Shown piece by piece: positions 41,482 through 50,878 of a stretch of 64,000 bases of DNA. The stretch comes from Phycisphaerae bacterium (GTDB taxonomy: Bacteria > Planctomycetota > Phycisphaerae > UBA1845 > PWPN01): positions 1 through 64,000 of the forward strand of contig JAUCQB010000258.1 in NCBI GenBank assembly GCA_030372985.1. The letters run 5' to 3'. Within the stretch, counting starts at the first letter, position 1, and every line of letters starts with the position of its first letter. Under the pieces are notes generated by a model, which was given only the letters and a program-made list of their open reading frames with translations, was not told the origin of the DNA and searched no databases. The position numbers and the translations under genes were made by a program.

Positions 41482-42495
41482 ATGAAGAAGAAACGCGTTC
41501 TGGCCATCATGCACAAGGACCTGGTGCCCCCGGACAGCATCGAAGGGCTGACCGAGGCGGAGGCGGCGCCTTTCAAGACGGAATACGACGTGATGGCCGC
41601 CTGCCGGGCACTGGGCCACGAAGTGCGGCCGTTGGGCATTCGGAGCGATCTGAGCGTTCTGGGCAAGACGATCGAGGAGTGGAAACCCCATATTGTCTTC
41701 AATCTGCTCGAAGAATTCGACGGCGAAGCGGTGATGGATCACAACGTGGTGAGTTATCTGGAGCTGCTCAAGCTGCCGTACACCGGCTGCTCGCCACGCG
41801 GACTGATCCTGGCCCGCGACAAGGGTCTGTCGAAGAAGATCCTGAGTTACCACCGCGTCCGGGTGCCGGCCTTCGCCGTGTTCCCGAGACACAAGACGGT
41901 CAAGCGGCCCACTCGGCTGAAGTTTCCGTTGTTCGTGAAATCGTTGATTGAAGAGGCTTCGCTGGGAATCGCCCAGGCCTCGATCGTCGATGACGAAGAG
42001 AAACTCAAGGAACGCGTGGCCTTCATCCACGACCGGGTCGGCACCGACGCCATTGCCGAACAGTACATTGAAGGACGGGAGCTCTATGTGAGCGTGCTGG
42101 GCAATCGGCGGCTTGAGATATTCCCGATCTGGGAACTGAAATTCACAAAGGCGGGGAATGGCGTTCCGCTGATCGCGACGGCCAAGGTGAAATTCGATCT
42201 GGACTACCAGAAGAAGCTCGGAGTGGAGACTTCGGAGGCAAAGGACCTTTCGCCGGAAGTGGTCAAGGGAATTCTCCGGCTGTGTAAGCGGATCTACCGG
42301 AACCTGGGGCTCAAGGGGTATGCCCGAATTGACATGCGCATGACGGCCGCGGGGCAGGTGTACGTGCTGGAGGCCAATCCGAACCCGCAGTTGGCGCGTG
42401 GAGAGGATTTCGCCGAGGCTGCCCGGGCCGTGGGTATCTCCTACGAGCGACTGATTCAGCGAATCATCAATTTGGGCTTCAGTGGGGCCCGGTAG
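41482..42495 (+). CDS. ATP-grasp ligase, D-Ala-D-Ala-ligase-like
   Basis: A 337-residue ATP-grasp enzyme, joining a carboxylate to an amine via acyl phosphate. The family outline is present: PHIVFNLLEEFDGEA in the N-terminal domain, YTGCSPRGLILARDKGLSKK, VKSLIEEASLGIAQAS (ATP loop), EQYIEGRELYVSVLGN and the Mg site VLEANPNPQLARGEDFA. Compared with Ddl, the N-terminus is different (KRVLAIMHKDLVPPDS) and the omega-loop region is replaced by Lys-rich sequence, so substrates other than D-Ala are likely. It directly follows the metallopeptidase gene with a 3-bp gap. Confidence 0.85.
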   Translation: MKKKRVLAIMHKDLVPPDSIEGLTEAEAAPFKTEYDVMAACRALGHEVRPLGIRSDLSVLGKTIEEWKPHIVFNLLEEFDGEAVMDHNVVSYLELLKLPYTGCSPRGLILARDKGLSKKILSYHRVRVPAFAVFPRHKTVKRPTRLKFPLFVKSLIEEASLGIAQASIVDDEEKLKERVAFIHDRVGTDAIAEQYIEGRELYVSVLGNRRLEIFPIWELKFTKAGNGVPLIATAKVKFDLDYQKKLGVETSEAKDLSPEVVKGILRLCKRIYRNLGLKGYARIDMRMTAAGQVYVLEANPNPQLARGEDFAEAARAVGISYERLIQRIINLGFSGAR

Positions 42496-42755
42496 CCGTC
42501 CGTTGGGCCGGTCTGATCGCTCCATTTGCGCTGTCAATCCGTTGTCTTGCGGCCGGGGGCCCGGAAACCGGTCAGCAGCGGCCTGACTGACCACAAGTGG
42601 GGCGGTGGGTTGCCGAACCGGGGCGGTCGGTTTTTCCGGCAAGTAAACTTAACCTCGCGAGATTGGAGAATCGATATTCCGATGAATAGAATCACTATCG
42701 GGCCTTTTCTCTTGGATTCGACTGTTCCAGAGCGGTCCGTTGCGGATAACACGAC

Positions 42756-43622
42756 ATGCCGGTAGAGACCTTGTTGATCAGCGGTCCGCCCGGAGGCGGG
42801 AAAAGCGCATTGGCTCGCCTCATTGCAGGGCAAGTCCTCGACCGTCCGGTGCACTATCTTCGCACAAGAAGGTCGGCCGACGGGTACACCAACACCATTG
42901 TCCCGGCAGAGCCGGGGGACGATGGTTGCGGGGCGATCTGGGCTTCGGCCTTTATGATCGGCTACACGGCGGAGAGGGTTTTTGAGACGCTCCCGGACGG
43001 GCTCCGCGAGGTGAGAAAGATCGATCGTTATGGGTTTGCGATCATTGAAGCTGACGGAGATCCGCCACTTCGCCACGCCTATCCCTACGATTACCGTGTT
43101 TTTGTGATGCCCCCGCCTGCGGATGTTCATCAGGTGTTTCGGGATACGCACGAGGCGACCCATGCCTTACAACAGGTAATGCAGGACACCGCTTCGTTTG
43201 CGTCGGAGATATTCGGGCTCTTCAATTCCGCCTGTTTCGATGATGGTGTAGGGGTGTCGCACCATGAACCGGTCTGGACCGGTCCTGCGCAGACTGCGGT
43301 CGAGCGACTCGAGATTGCCGAATCGCAGATTCGCGGTTTTCTGAACTCTCCCCTGGGCGTTGAGATTGCCTCTCGCATTCAGCTTCAGCCCGATTACCAC
43401 GCACTGGTTGAGTCGGACGTGGTCGTGGTGAACACCGGGGTGGGCAAGGGCGGCGAGGTGATGAAGGAATGCGTCAAACGCATCGAGAAGCTGCTTGCGC
43501 GGGTCCGGCATGACGCCCGACGGTCGAGCATTCTGTATTGGGGCAACTTCCTGGACACGAATGATTCCACGCAGAAGCGGCTGCTCAAACGGCTGCGATG
43601 TCTGTTTGCGATGCAGTCGTGA
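42756..43622 (+). CDS. P-loop NTPase, unknown role
   Basis: A 288-residue protein with a Walker A motif at residues 9-16 (SGPPGGGKSALARLIA). The segment HYLRTRRSADGYTNTIVPA shortly after resembles the guanylate-kinase substrate region only loosely. A Walker-B-like EADGD lies near 98. The remainder, including the His/Cys-rich DTHEATHALQQVMQD and the ending KRLLKRLRCL, is not recognised. It starts 260 bp after the ATP-grasp gene on the same strand; whether it belongs to that operon is unclear. Confidence 0.6.
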   Translation: MPVETLLISGPPGGGKSALARLIAGQVLDRPVHYLRTRRSADGYTNTIVPAEPGDDGCGAIWASAFMIGYTAERVFETLPDGLREVRKIDRYGFAIIEADGDPPLRHAYPYDYRVFVMPPPADVHQVFRDTHEATHALQQVMQDTASFASEIFGLFNSACFDDGVGVSHHEPVWTGPAQTAVERLEIAESQIRGFLNSPLGVEIASRIQLQPDYHALVESDVVVVNTGVGKGGEVMKECVKRIEKLLARVRHDARRSSILYWGNFLDTNDSTQKRLLKRLRCLFAMQS

Positions 43623-43683
43623 GGTATCAGTCGTCGAAGGGCGACGATCGCTGAGCGGCCTCCACCTCCTGCAGTATCGCGGA

Positions 43684-44412
43684 TCAGAAAACGAGCACCG
43701 GTTCGGTGTCGACCGGCAGCCAGTCGACCTTCCTCACTCGCGAAATCGGTGGAAGACTGGCGGTGACCGCGTATTTGACGCCGATTTCGCAGCCGCGTTT
43801 GGCGGCCAGGCCGGTGTAGTAGTGCAGGTAGTTGAAGGAGATCTCGCCGCGGAGAAGCTGGTGCTCACGGCAGGCGCCGACCCAGGTGTCGAATACCTCG
43901 GACACGTCAATCCAGAGGTTCGGTTGGTAGTCCTCCAGGTCCTCCCAATTCTCCAGGTAATACAGCCCGCGGATCAGATGTGCCGGCTCGGCTCGCTTGA
44001 TTCCCGGGAGGGCGGCGAGGAAACCGCCTTCCATGACGATGTTGTAGGTGGCGCGGTGGTCGCGATGGAACGAGCCCCGCCAGTGAGTCAGGATGATATC
44101 CGGTTTGAGTCGCCGGACGAGATCGCACATCTCGTGAATCGTTTTCTCGTCGGACTGCAGTTCGCCGTCGGGATGGTCGAGCACGATGCACTCGGTGGCG
44201 CCCATCCTGCAGGCGGCGGCTTCAGCTTCGCGGATTCGCTGCTTGGCGTATTCCAGGTGGTCCATCCGTGGGTTGCCCTTTTCGCCGGCGGTCATGTGCA
44301 GGATGGTGGCGCGGTGGCCGGCAGCGGCGTACTTGGTTACCAGCAGGCCGGCGGTGATCTCCGCATCGCCGATATGTGCCCCGATCGCCAGAATGTGTTT
44401 CATGTCACTCAT
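43684..44412 (-). CDS. PIG-L/LmbE-family deacetylase
   Basis: Zinc-dependent N-acetyl-sugar deacetylase family. The 242-residue product starts with MSDMKHILAIGAHIGDAEITAG, the family motif AHPDD here being AHIGD. GEKGNP, VLDHPDGELQ and the third zinc-ligand segment HWRGSFHRDHRATYN follow. The AHPDD-to-AHIGD change keeps the His and the last Asp but loses one Asp. ATG at 44412 is set by AGGAGG seven bases upstream. It lies 54 bp downstream of a symporter gene on the same strand, so it may handle an imported acetylated sugar. Confidence 0.85.
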   Translation of the reverse strand: MSDMKHILAIGAHIGDAEITAGLLVTKYAAAGHRATILHMTAGEKGNPRMDHLEYAKQRIREAEAAACRMGATECIVLDHPDGELQSDEKTIHEMCDLVRRLKPDIILTHWRGSFHRDHRATYNIVMEGGFLAALPGIKRAEPAHLIRGLYYLENWEDLEDYQPNLWIDVSEVFDTWVGACREHQLLRGEISFNYLHYYTGLAAKRGCEIGVKYAVTASLPPISRVRKVDWLPVDTEPVLVF

Positions 44413-44465
44413 GATGATGCCTCCTGCGCGTCGGTCTGCATCGTGCAGTCCGACATGACCGTCGA

Positions 44466-46070
44466 TCAGTGTGTCCGCCCGTACCACTCCCAAATAACGG
44501 TGAACGCGAACCAGCCGACGCTGATGCCGAGGGCCCATTTCCAGAGTCCCGGCCATGACTTGAGCCCCACCCATGGGCCACGCACGTCCTCGACCGTGTG
44601 GACGGTCAGGTTGACCAGCCGTGCCGGGTCGGGCGGCGGCTCGAACCAACTCAGGACCACCGTCGCGACGACCGCGTAAACGAACGAGACGAAGCCGCGG
44701 TACGCGAAATTCCAGTCACTCCAGATGTGCAGCCCGACGGCCAGGGCGATGGCCGTAATCATGGCGAAGAACGCCGCCCCGGCCGTAGCCCGGCGGGAGA
44801 ACACACCTACGATGTACAACGCCACGACGACGCCCATCAGATCGCCAAAAAAGTCCTGAACGAAGGTGACGGCCGATTGGGCCCGCATGGCGACGGGGAC
44901 GAGGCTCAGCGAAAGCATCATTGCGGCGGCTTCCAGCACCCGCGTGACCAGCTTCACTTGCTGCTGGCTCGCGGTGGGGCGCAGGAACCGCAGGTAGATA
45001 TCCTGGGTGATCAGGGTGCCGGAGGCGGTGAGCAGACCGTCCGCCGAAGACAGCAACGCCGCCATCATGCCCGCCACCAGCAGCCCGCGAACGCCCGTGG
45101 GGAACATGGTGAGCATGACGTCCATGAACGCCTGGTCGGCCGGCATGCCTGGATGCAGCTTGCGCATGGCCGCCCCGACAGCAAACGTCAGGAAACAGGC
45201 GATGTTGGCGAGCACGGCGAGGAAGAGCAGGCTCTTCTGTGCATCCCGCTCCGTCCGCGAGGCGAGCAGTCGCTGGACCATACCGAAGTTGCAGGCGATC
45301 CAGGACAGCCCGGCCACGGTTGCCCAGACGAGGATCGCCGGTAACGGAAAGAATGTTCCGGATTGCAGGCCAAGGTCCGGCGGCGGCGTCATGCTTCCGA
45401 TCGGCACGCCGGCCTCGCCCGGATCCTTGATCGCCGCCAGGGCCCCGAGCCCGCCGATCTCGGCCAGCACCCGCCAGGCGACGACGATCAGCGTCGCCAG
45501 CAGGATCGCACCCTGGTACACATCCAGCGAGAGCACCGTGCGCAGCCCGCCGACGACCACATAAAACGTACACACGACCGCAATGACGGCGATGCTGACC
45601 GGCAGCGGCCAGTCCAGTAGCTTTGTGACCAATAGGGCGCCGAGGTACATCGCGCTGGCGAGAATGATCACCAGGATCGCCGCCATCAGTACGGAGAACA
45701 GTGCACGGCACCGTGCATTGAACCGCTTCTCCAGATACTCGGGCGTGGTCACGATCCGCGTGCGCCAATAGATGGGGACGAGGAACATGGCAGCCACCCA
45801 GCTCGTGAGCCAGATGTGGACGCCGGTCCATTGCGACACGTACATTCCCCAGATGAAGGCGATGCCGGCCATGCCCATGTAGGTCGGGTCGACGGCGAAC
45901 GCCAGCAGCGTGAGGCCGGTCTGCCACCACCGGAAGGTCCGGCCCCCGGTCAGGAACTCCGATGCCTCCCGTCGGGCGAAGCGCCGGGCGAGCAGCGCGC
46001 CGGCCACGAAGACGGCGATGAAGTAACCGGCAACGATCATGGAGTCGAGATACCTGCTCATGGCTGACAT
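44466..46070 (-). CDS. Sodium:solute symporter (SSS family)
   Basis: A 534-residue inner-membrane cotransporter with about thirteen helices. Family features include GGRTFRWWQTGLTLLAF, DPTYMGMAGIAFIWGMYVSQW, the sodium-site segment MMAALLSSADGLLTASGTL, and FGDLMGVVVALYIVGVF. SSS members move sugars, amino acids or vitamins with Na+; this one most resembles the sugar/carboxylate group. It is upstream of the PIG-L deacetylase on the same strand. Confidence 0.92.
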   Translation of the reverse strand: MSAMSRYLDSMIVAGYFIAVFVAGALLARRFARREASEFLTGGRTFRWWQTGLTLLAFAVDPTYMGMAGIAFIWGMYVSQWTGVHIWLTSWVAAMFLVPIYWRTRIVTTPEYLEKRFNARCRALFSVLMAAILVIILASAMYLGALLVTKLLDWPLPVSIAVIAVVCTFYVVVGGLRTVLSLDVYQGAILLATLIVVAWRVLAEIGGLGALAAIKDPGEAGVPIGSMTPPPDLGLQSGTFFPLPAILVWATVAGLSWIACNFGMVQRLLASRTERDAQKSLLFLAVLANIACFLTFAVGAAMRKLHPGMPADQAFMDVMLTMFPTGVRGLLVAGMMAALLSSADGLLTASGTLITQDIYLRFLRPTASQQQVKLVTRVLEAAAMMLSLSLVPVAMRAQSAVTFVQDFFGDLMGVVVALYIVGVFSRRATAGAAFFAMITAIALAVGLHIWSDWNFAYRGFVSFVYAVVATVVLSWFEPPPDPARLVNLTVHTVEDVRGPWVGLKSWPGLWKWALGISVGWFAFTVIWEWYGRTH

Positions 46071-46098
46071 TGAGTCCGGCGTGGCTGCGCGAACCCAG

Positions 46099-47040
46099 TC
46101 ACAACTCCTTCACAAAGATGGAGTAGCGTCGCGTCGCGGTCAGGCCGAAGCGTCCGTAGAAGCGTGCAGCGTCGTCCTCGGCCCAGTTGAACCATGCAGT
46201 TCGTCCGTCGGCTTCGCGGATCTTCTGAACAGCCTCGACAAAGAGCTTGGCCCCTATCCGCTGGTTTCGGTATTCCTTCCTCACGCCGAACGGCCCGAAA
46301 TGCTCGCCTTCCCACTGGCAGTAGCCGACGATCCGCCCGTCGACCATGGCGACCAGAATCTCGTGCCGAAGCCCGGCCCGGATCTTGCCCCGGGCGGCAG
46401 TGTTCCAGTCGCCGGGGAAGGCGTCGGCCAAGAACTCGAAGAAGTCTGAGACCTGCTCGGATTGCAGGGTGCTGATCCGGACGTCCTTACCGGTCTCCCA
46501 AGCCTGCCGGCGGTATTCGTCGACGTCGAAGTTGACGACTTCGCGGGACATGGCCACGGAGCCGCGATGGGCGCGGAAGCCGCCTTTGGTGAACAGGGCC
46601 AGCCCGCCGGGGTAATCGTCCTTGTCCACGCCAGGGAAGATGTATCCGGGAGCCGAGCCGCTGTTGCCGCAGACCCAGATCCGCCGGCGGTTATGCTTGC
46701 GGAACCAGGCCAGGGCCGATTCCAGCAGTGCCAGGCCGATGCCTTGGCGTTGGAAGGCCGGGTCGACCGCGACGACGGGGAGCCAGCCCAGTTCGGGTTC
46801 AAGGCCTGCTCGGTCATTGGGTGTCCGGCGGATGATGGCTCTCAGGAAGCCGACCGGACGGCCGTCCTGAACGGCCACCAAGAAGCCGGAATCGTCGCCA
46901 GGCCAGTAGTCGGGATCGGCCAGAACCCACGCGACGAACCGCAGATCGGTCATGGGGTCCTTCTTCAGAGCCCGATTCCAGACGGCCAATACCTCTCTAA
47001 GGTCCGAGCCTCTAAACGATCGTATCTCTTGGCTGCTCAT
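46099..47040 (-). CDS. Tandem GNAT N-acetyltransferase
   Basis: A 313-residue cytoplasmic protein with two acetyltransferase folds. The N-terminal one has the acetyl-CoA loop PAFQRQGIGLALLE near residue 92. The C-terminal one has VRKEYRNQRIGAKLFVE near 252 and ends with the sandwich YGRFGLTATRRYSIF. Tandem GNATs often act on amines or antibiotics; no substrate is evident. ATG at 47040 is chosen because an in-frame start 108 codons upstream would run into the divergent ABC gene region. It is 28 bp downstream of nothing on its strand and convergent with none. Confidence 0.85.
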   Translation of the reverse strand: MSSQEIRSFRGSDLREVLAVWNRALKKDPMTDLRFVAWVLADPDYWPGDDSGFLVAVQDGRPVGFLRAIIRRTPNDRAGLEPELGWLPVVAVDPAFQRQGIGLALLESALAWFRKHNRRRIWVCGNSGSAPGYIFPGVDKDDYPGGLALFTKGGFRAHRGSVAMSREVVNFDVDEYRRQAWETGKDVRISTLQSEQVSDFFEFLADAFPGDWNTAARGKIRAGLRHEILVAMVDGRIVGYCQWEGEHFGPFGVRKEYRNQRIGAKLFVEAVQKIREADGRTAWFNWAEDDAARFYGRFGLTATRRYSIFVKEL

Positions 47041-47341
47041 ACGGCCTCGCTCAAGGATGTGATCCGGATTTTCAGATCCCCCGCAGCCGGGGTCAACGGC
47101 AGTATCGCCGCCGGGCGGATCAGCTGCAAGCCCGGAGATGCGCATGTCTGGTTTGGGAGTCGCTCTGTCCACTGGCCCTGATGAACGTGGCGAGTAGACT
47201 GGAGCGATCGTGGGGCCGCGCGGCCCGGTTGACTGGCCGGAGGACGAGAATCGTGTTTGGCGGCCTGACTCATACCCTGTGGCGGGCGCTGTATCCTGCC
47301 CCGGGGGTTGCGCTGCGATTGGCTCGGTCTGTGAGAACGGT
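47041..47341. other. Divergent promoter region
   Basis: 301 bp between the GNAT gene and the solute-binding gene. No convincing promoter boxes seen by eye. Confidence 0.3.
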
Positions 47342-48760
47342 ATGAAGTGGGTTTTGCTGGGCATCCTCGGTGTGCTGATTGCTTGGTCCCTGCTGGCCTA
47401 CGCGATCATGCCCGACCCTTCAGAGGACGGCCGCACCGTCCTTACCTGGGTCAGCGATGACAACCCTGCCCGGCGTGGGAGCATTCGGTTATTCGAGGAA
47501 CTCCATCCGGACATTCGGCTGCTTCTTGACCCTGCCAACACCACTGTGGAGAAGATCATCGTTCAGTGCAAGGGGGGCGTCGGCGGCGATGTGTTCAACT
47601 GCTACGGCCGCTGGCAACTGGTCGACTTTGTGCGGGCCGGCGTTTTGCAGCCGATCGACGAGGAGGCCGCACGGCTGGGTTTCGATGTCACCAGGACCTG
47701 GCCTCAGGTGCTGGATGAGATTTCGATTGAGGCGTTCAACCCGACCACCGGCCGACCCGAGCGCCATCAATACACCTTTCCGCTGAACGTCAACGCCAAC
47801 GTCATGTTCTTCAACAAGCGGATCTTCGATGAGGTCGGCGAGCCCTACCCGACGAGCGATTGGGACTGGAACGAGTGTCTGCGGGTGGCCAGGCGGCTGG
47901 TGAAACGTGACAAAAGCGGACGAATCACGCGTTACGGGCTGGGCACATACGAGATGCATGAGACCGTCGGGTTGGTCTGGCAGTTTGGAGGCTCGTTCTT
48001 CGACCCCTCGCTGACGTACTGCACGCTGGATTCGCCGGAAGCCATCGAGGCGATCACATTTCTGCATCGGATGCTGGTAGTGGACGAGGTGATGCCGTCG
48101 GTGGCTGAACGCAATGCGATCGGCACACAGGGCGGATGGGGATCGAGCGTGATCGACCTGTTCTGCACCGAACGGATCGCGATGCTGCGGATCGGCCGAT
48201 GGGGGATGGTCAAGTTCCGCACGCAGCCGAACCTGCGGGGACATGTCGGGGCCGTGTTGCTGCCGCACATGCGGAGCGGGGCCGATGAAATCAGGGCGCT
48301 CAGCGTGGGTATCAACCCGAAGAGCCCGAACAAGCAGGAGGCCCTGCGATTTCTGCAGTTTCTTGCCTCGGACGAGTTCAGTTGGCAGGTGGTCGAGTCG
48401 GCGGATGCGTTGCCGCCCTCGCCGAAGGTGGGGCAGGATGAGCGTTTCCTCAAGGACGCCGCGCACCCGGAGGAAGACTTCAATCACCTGTTCATCGAAG
48501 CGATCAAGCGGGGCCGAAGCAACCACTTCCCGCCGTTCATCCAGACGACGCGGGTGGAGCGGATATTCAACCGGCACCTGGCGGTGATGAGCGACCGCAA
48601 GACGACCCCGGAACAGATGTGCCGGGCCCTGACCGACGAGATCAACGAGGAAATGCGGGTCAGTCTGAACCGCTACGCTTCGATGCGCGAGGAGTACAAG
48701 CGGCGAACGGGACGAGATTTTGACCCGGCCGACTATCCGCCGAAGGAGGGGCACCGCTGA
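47342..48760 (+). CDS. ABC transporter sugar-binding protein, membrane-anchored
   Basis: Captures a sugar for the two permeases downstream. The 472-residue protein has an uncleaved-looking N-terminal helix (MKWVLLGILGVLIAWSLLAYAI) with no lipobox, followed by the solute-binding fold: VLTWVSDDNPARRGSI, QYTFPLNVNANVMFFNKRIFD and TDEINEEM near the end. ATG at 47342 directly precedes the helix. The following permease start overlaps its stop by one base (ATGA style), so expression is coupled. Confidence 0.9.
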   Translation: MKWVLLGILGVLIAWSLLAYAIMPDPSEDGRTVLTWVSDDNPARRGSIRLFEELHPDIRLLLDPANTTVEKIIVQCKGGVGGDVFNCYGRWQLVDFVRAGVLQPIDEEAARLGFDVTRTWPQVLDEISIEAFNPTTGRPERHQYTFPLNVNANVMFFNKRIFDEVGEPYPTSDWDWNECLRVARRLVKRDKSGRITRYGLGTYEMHETVGLVWQFGGSFFDPSLTYCTLDSPEAIEAITFLHRMLVVDEVMPSVAERNAIGTQGGWGSSVIDLFCTERIAMLRIGRWGMVKFRTQPNLRGHVGAVLLPHMRSGADEIRALSVGINPKSPNKQEALRFLQFLASDEFSWQVVESADALPPSPKVGQDERFLKDAAHPEEDFNHLFIEAIKRGRSNHFPPFIQTTRVERIFNRHLAVMSDRKTTPEQMCRALTDEINEEMRVSLNRYASMREEYKRRTGRDFDPADYPPKEGHR

Positions 48761-49890
48761 TGGAGGTGCGGCTGTCACGTCGATCGCGGCGGGATTTCGG
48801 TTGGGCGATGTTGTTTCTCCTGCCGAATATCGTCGGTTTCGCGGTATTCGTGGCCGCGCCGGTCGTGTTCAGCCTGGTGATGGCGTTCACCAATTGGGAC
48901 CTGGCTCAGCGGGAGCCGTTCGGCTTCGTGGGGTTCGAGAATTTCGAGCGGTTGTTCGGCGGGCCTGAGGCCAAGGACTTCCGTAAGGCTTTCGGGACGA
49001 CCCTGTACTTCATGTTGGGCATGCCGGTCTCCATTGCCGGTTCGCTGCTGCTGGCCGTGCTGTTGAGCGACCCGATTCCCTTGGGCTCGCGGCGGGTACG
49101 CGCGCTGTTGATTGGCGTGAGTCTCGCGGCGACGTGCGCTGGGGTGGTGGTGTGTGCGGCCACGGGACGTACCGCGACAGGGCTGGCTCTGGCGATCATC
49201 GGAACCAGCTCGACAGTAGCGATGGTCTTCAGCCGCGTCGGGCTGCGAACGCTGTTCTACCTGCCGTATTTCACCGCCGGCGTGGCGCAGTACATCTTGT
49301 GGAAGCTGATGTTCCGGCCGGATTCGGGGCCGATCAACGCGTCTTTGCGAGCCCTGTTTGCGCTGTTCGGGCTGGACATCGATCCGCCCGATTGGCTTGG
49401 GAGCACGGCCAACCTGCTGTGCCTCGATCCGCAGACAGGGCTGCCTGCCGCGGGCAATTTCGGCCTTGGTGCTCGCGACGCCATCGTGATCATGGGCATC
49501 TGGGCCGCCGTCGGCGGCAACAACATGCTGCTATACCTGGCAGGGTTGGCGAACGTGCCCCAGGATTTGTATGAAGCGGCGATGATCGACGGCGCGGGGC
49601 GATGGAAAACCTTCTGGCATGTGTCCTGGCCGCAACTGGCCCCGACGACCTTCTTCATCGTGGTCATGAGCATCATCGGCGGGCTTCAGGGGGGCTTTGA
49701 GCAGGCCAAGATCATGACCGAGGGCAATCCGGCAGAAACCACGATCAGTCTTGGTTTCTACATTTATCTGACGGGCTTCGCCGACTTCAGGCTGGGGCTG
49801 GCGTCGGCGGTCGCCTGGACGATGTTCGTGATGATTCTGGCAGTGACGCTGGTTCAGTGGCGGCTCGGCAGCCGCCAGATCAATGCGTGA
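48760..49890 (+). CDS. ABC sugar transporter permease (MalF-type)
   Basis: A 376-residue inner-membrane permease. The EAA loop that contacts the ATPase is YEAAMIDGAGRWKTFWHVSWP near residue 272. LFYLPYFTAGVAQYILWKLMF and the initial LFLLPNIVGFAVFVAAPVVF are typical helices. A segment of about 50 residues with extra helices near 105-145 (VRALLIGVSLAATCAGVVVC) is unlike MalF. Ribosome site AAGGAGGGG precedes ATG 48760, which overlaps the previous stop. Confidence 0.93.
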   Translation: MEVRLSRRSRRDFGWAMLFLLPNIVGFAVFVAAPVVFSLVMAFTNWDLAQREPFGFVGFENFERLFGGPEAKDFRKAFGTTLYFMLGMPVSIAGSLLLAVLLSDPIPLGSRRVRALLIGVSLAATCAGVVVCAATGRTATGLALAIIGTSSTVAMVFSRVGLRTLFYLPYFTAGVAQYILWKLMFRPDSGPINASLRALFALFGLDIDPPDWLGSTANLLCLDPQTGLPAAGNFGLGARDAIVIMGIWAAVGGNNMLLYLAGLANVPQDLYEAAMIDGAGRWKTFWHVSWPQLAPTTFFIVVMSIIGGLQGGFEQAKIMTEGNPAETTISLGFYIYLTGFADFRLGLASAVAWTMFVMILAVTLVQWRLGSRQINA

Positions 49891-49897
49891 GGACGAG

Positions 49898-50827
49898 ATG
49901 GACCCTGCTTCGATCGGTATGCTGGCAGAGGACCCGCCGGCACGCAAAGCCAGCAGCGGGGCCGTCGAAGGGCGGTCGCCGTTGCGGACGGTTCTCACGG
50001 CGATTCTGCTGATCGGCCTGGCGTCTTCGATGACGGTGCCGTTTGTGTGGATGCTGTTGGCGAGCTTCAAGTCCCCGCATGAGGCCGACAGGCCGGATTT
50101 CCTGCCGGGCCAGTGGAAATGGAACAACTATCCCATCGTGCTGAGCCTCGCACCCGATGCCAAAGGCGAGAAGCTGCCGATCCACTTCGGCCGGTGGTAT
50201 TTCAACAGCCTGTTCGTCGCTTCATGGGTGACCTTCCTGCAGGTGGTGACCAGCGCGATGGCCGCGTACGCGTTCTCGCGACTGCGGTGGCGGGGGAGAG
50301 ATGTCGTTTTTCTGGCTTACCTGGCAACGGTGATGATTCCGGCGGTCGTGCTGCTGATTCCCAACTACTACCTCATGTTCCGGCTCGGTCTGCTGGATTC
50401 GTACCTGGGCCTGATTCTTCCGGCGGCGTTCAGTGCGTTTGGCACGTTCCTCTTGCGGCAGTTCATGCTGACCATACCGACCAGTCTGGATGAAGCCGCC
50501 GAGATCGACGGGGCCAGCCGCTGGCAGGTTTTTGTCGAAGTGATCTTACCCCTTTCGCGGCCTGGACTTATCGTTCTGGCGATCTTCACCTTCCTGGGCA
50601 ACTACGCGTCGTTTTTCTGGCCTCTGGTGATGGTCAAGAGCGACCATCTGCGGACCTTGCCGGTGGGGATGATGTGGTTTGAGAACCTCGGCGGGGCGGG
50701 GTACGGCCGGCAGACGGAACTCATGATGGCCGCGACAGTTATGAACGTTGTGCCGTTGATCATCTTATTCGTTGTCCTTCAGAGGCATCTTGTTCGCGGC
50801 ATTCAGTTGGGAGCGGTCAAAGGCTGA
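49898..50827 (+). CDS. ABC sugar transporter permease (MalG-type)
   Basis: A 309-residue inner-membrane permease pairing with the MalF-type protein. The EAA loop is LDEAAEIDGASRWQVFVEVILP near residue 197. Other features are SMTVPFVWMLLASFKSP in helix 1 and NSLFVASWVTFLQVVTSAMAAYAFSRL. Two ATGs are possible; 49898 has GAGG six bases before it, whereas 49883 overlaps the previous stop by 8 bp. No ATPase gene follows, so the transporter probably borrows an MsmK-type shared ATPase encoded elsewhere. Confidence 0.93.
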   Translation: MDPASIGMLAEDPPARKASSGAVEGRSPLRTVLTAILLIGLASSMTVPFVWMLLASFKSPHEADRPDFLPGQWKWNNYPIVLSLAPDAKGEKLPIHFGRWYFNSLFVASWVTFLQVVTSAMAAYAFSRLRWRGRDVVFLAYLATVMIPAVVLLIPNYYLMFRLGLLDSYLGLILPAAFSAFGTFLLRQFMLTIPTSLDEAAEIDGASRWQVFVEVILPLSRPGLIVLAIFTFLGNYASFFWPLVMVKSDHLRTLPVGMMWFENLGGAGYGRQTELMMAATVMNVVPLIILFVVLQRHLVRGIQLGAVKG

Positions 50828-50878
50828 TGATATCCGGACCCTTCAGTTCGGCCGTTTGGCTGCCGATGCTGAGGGCAT

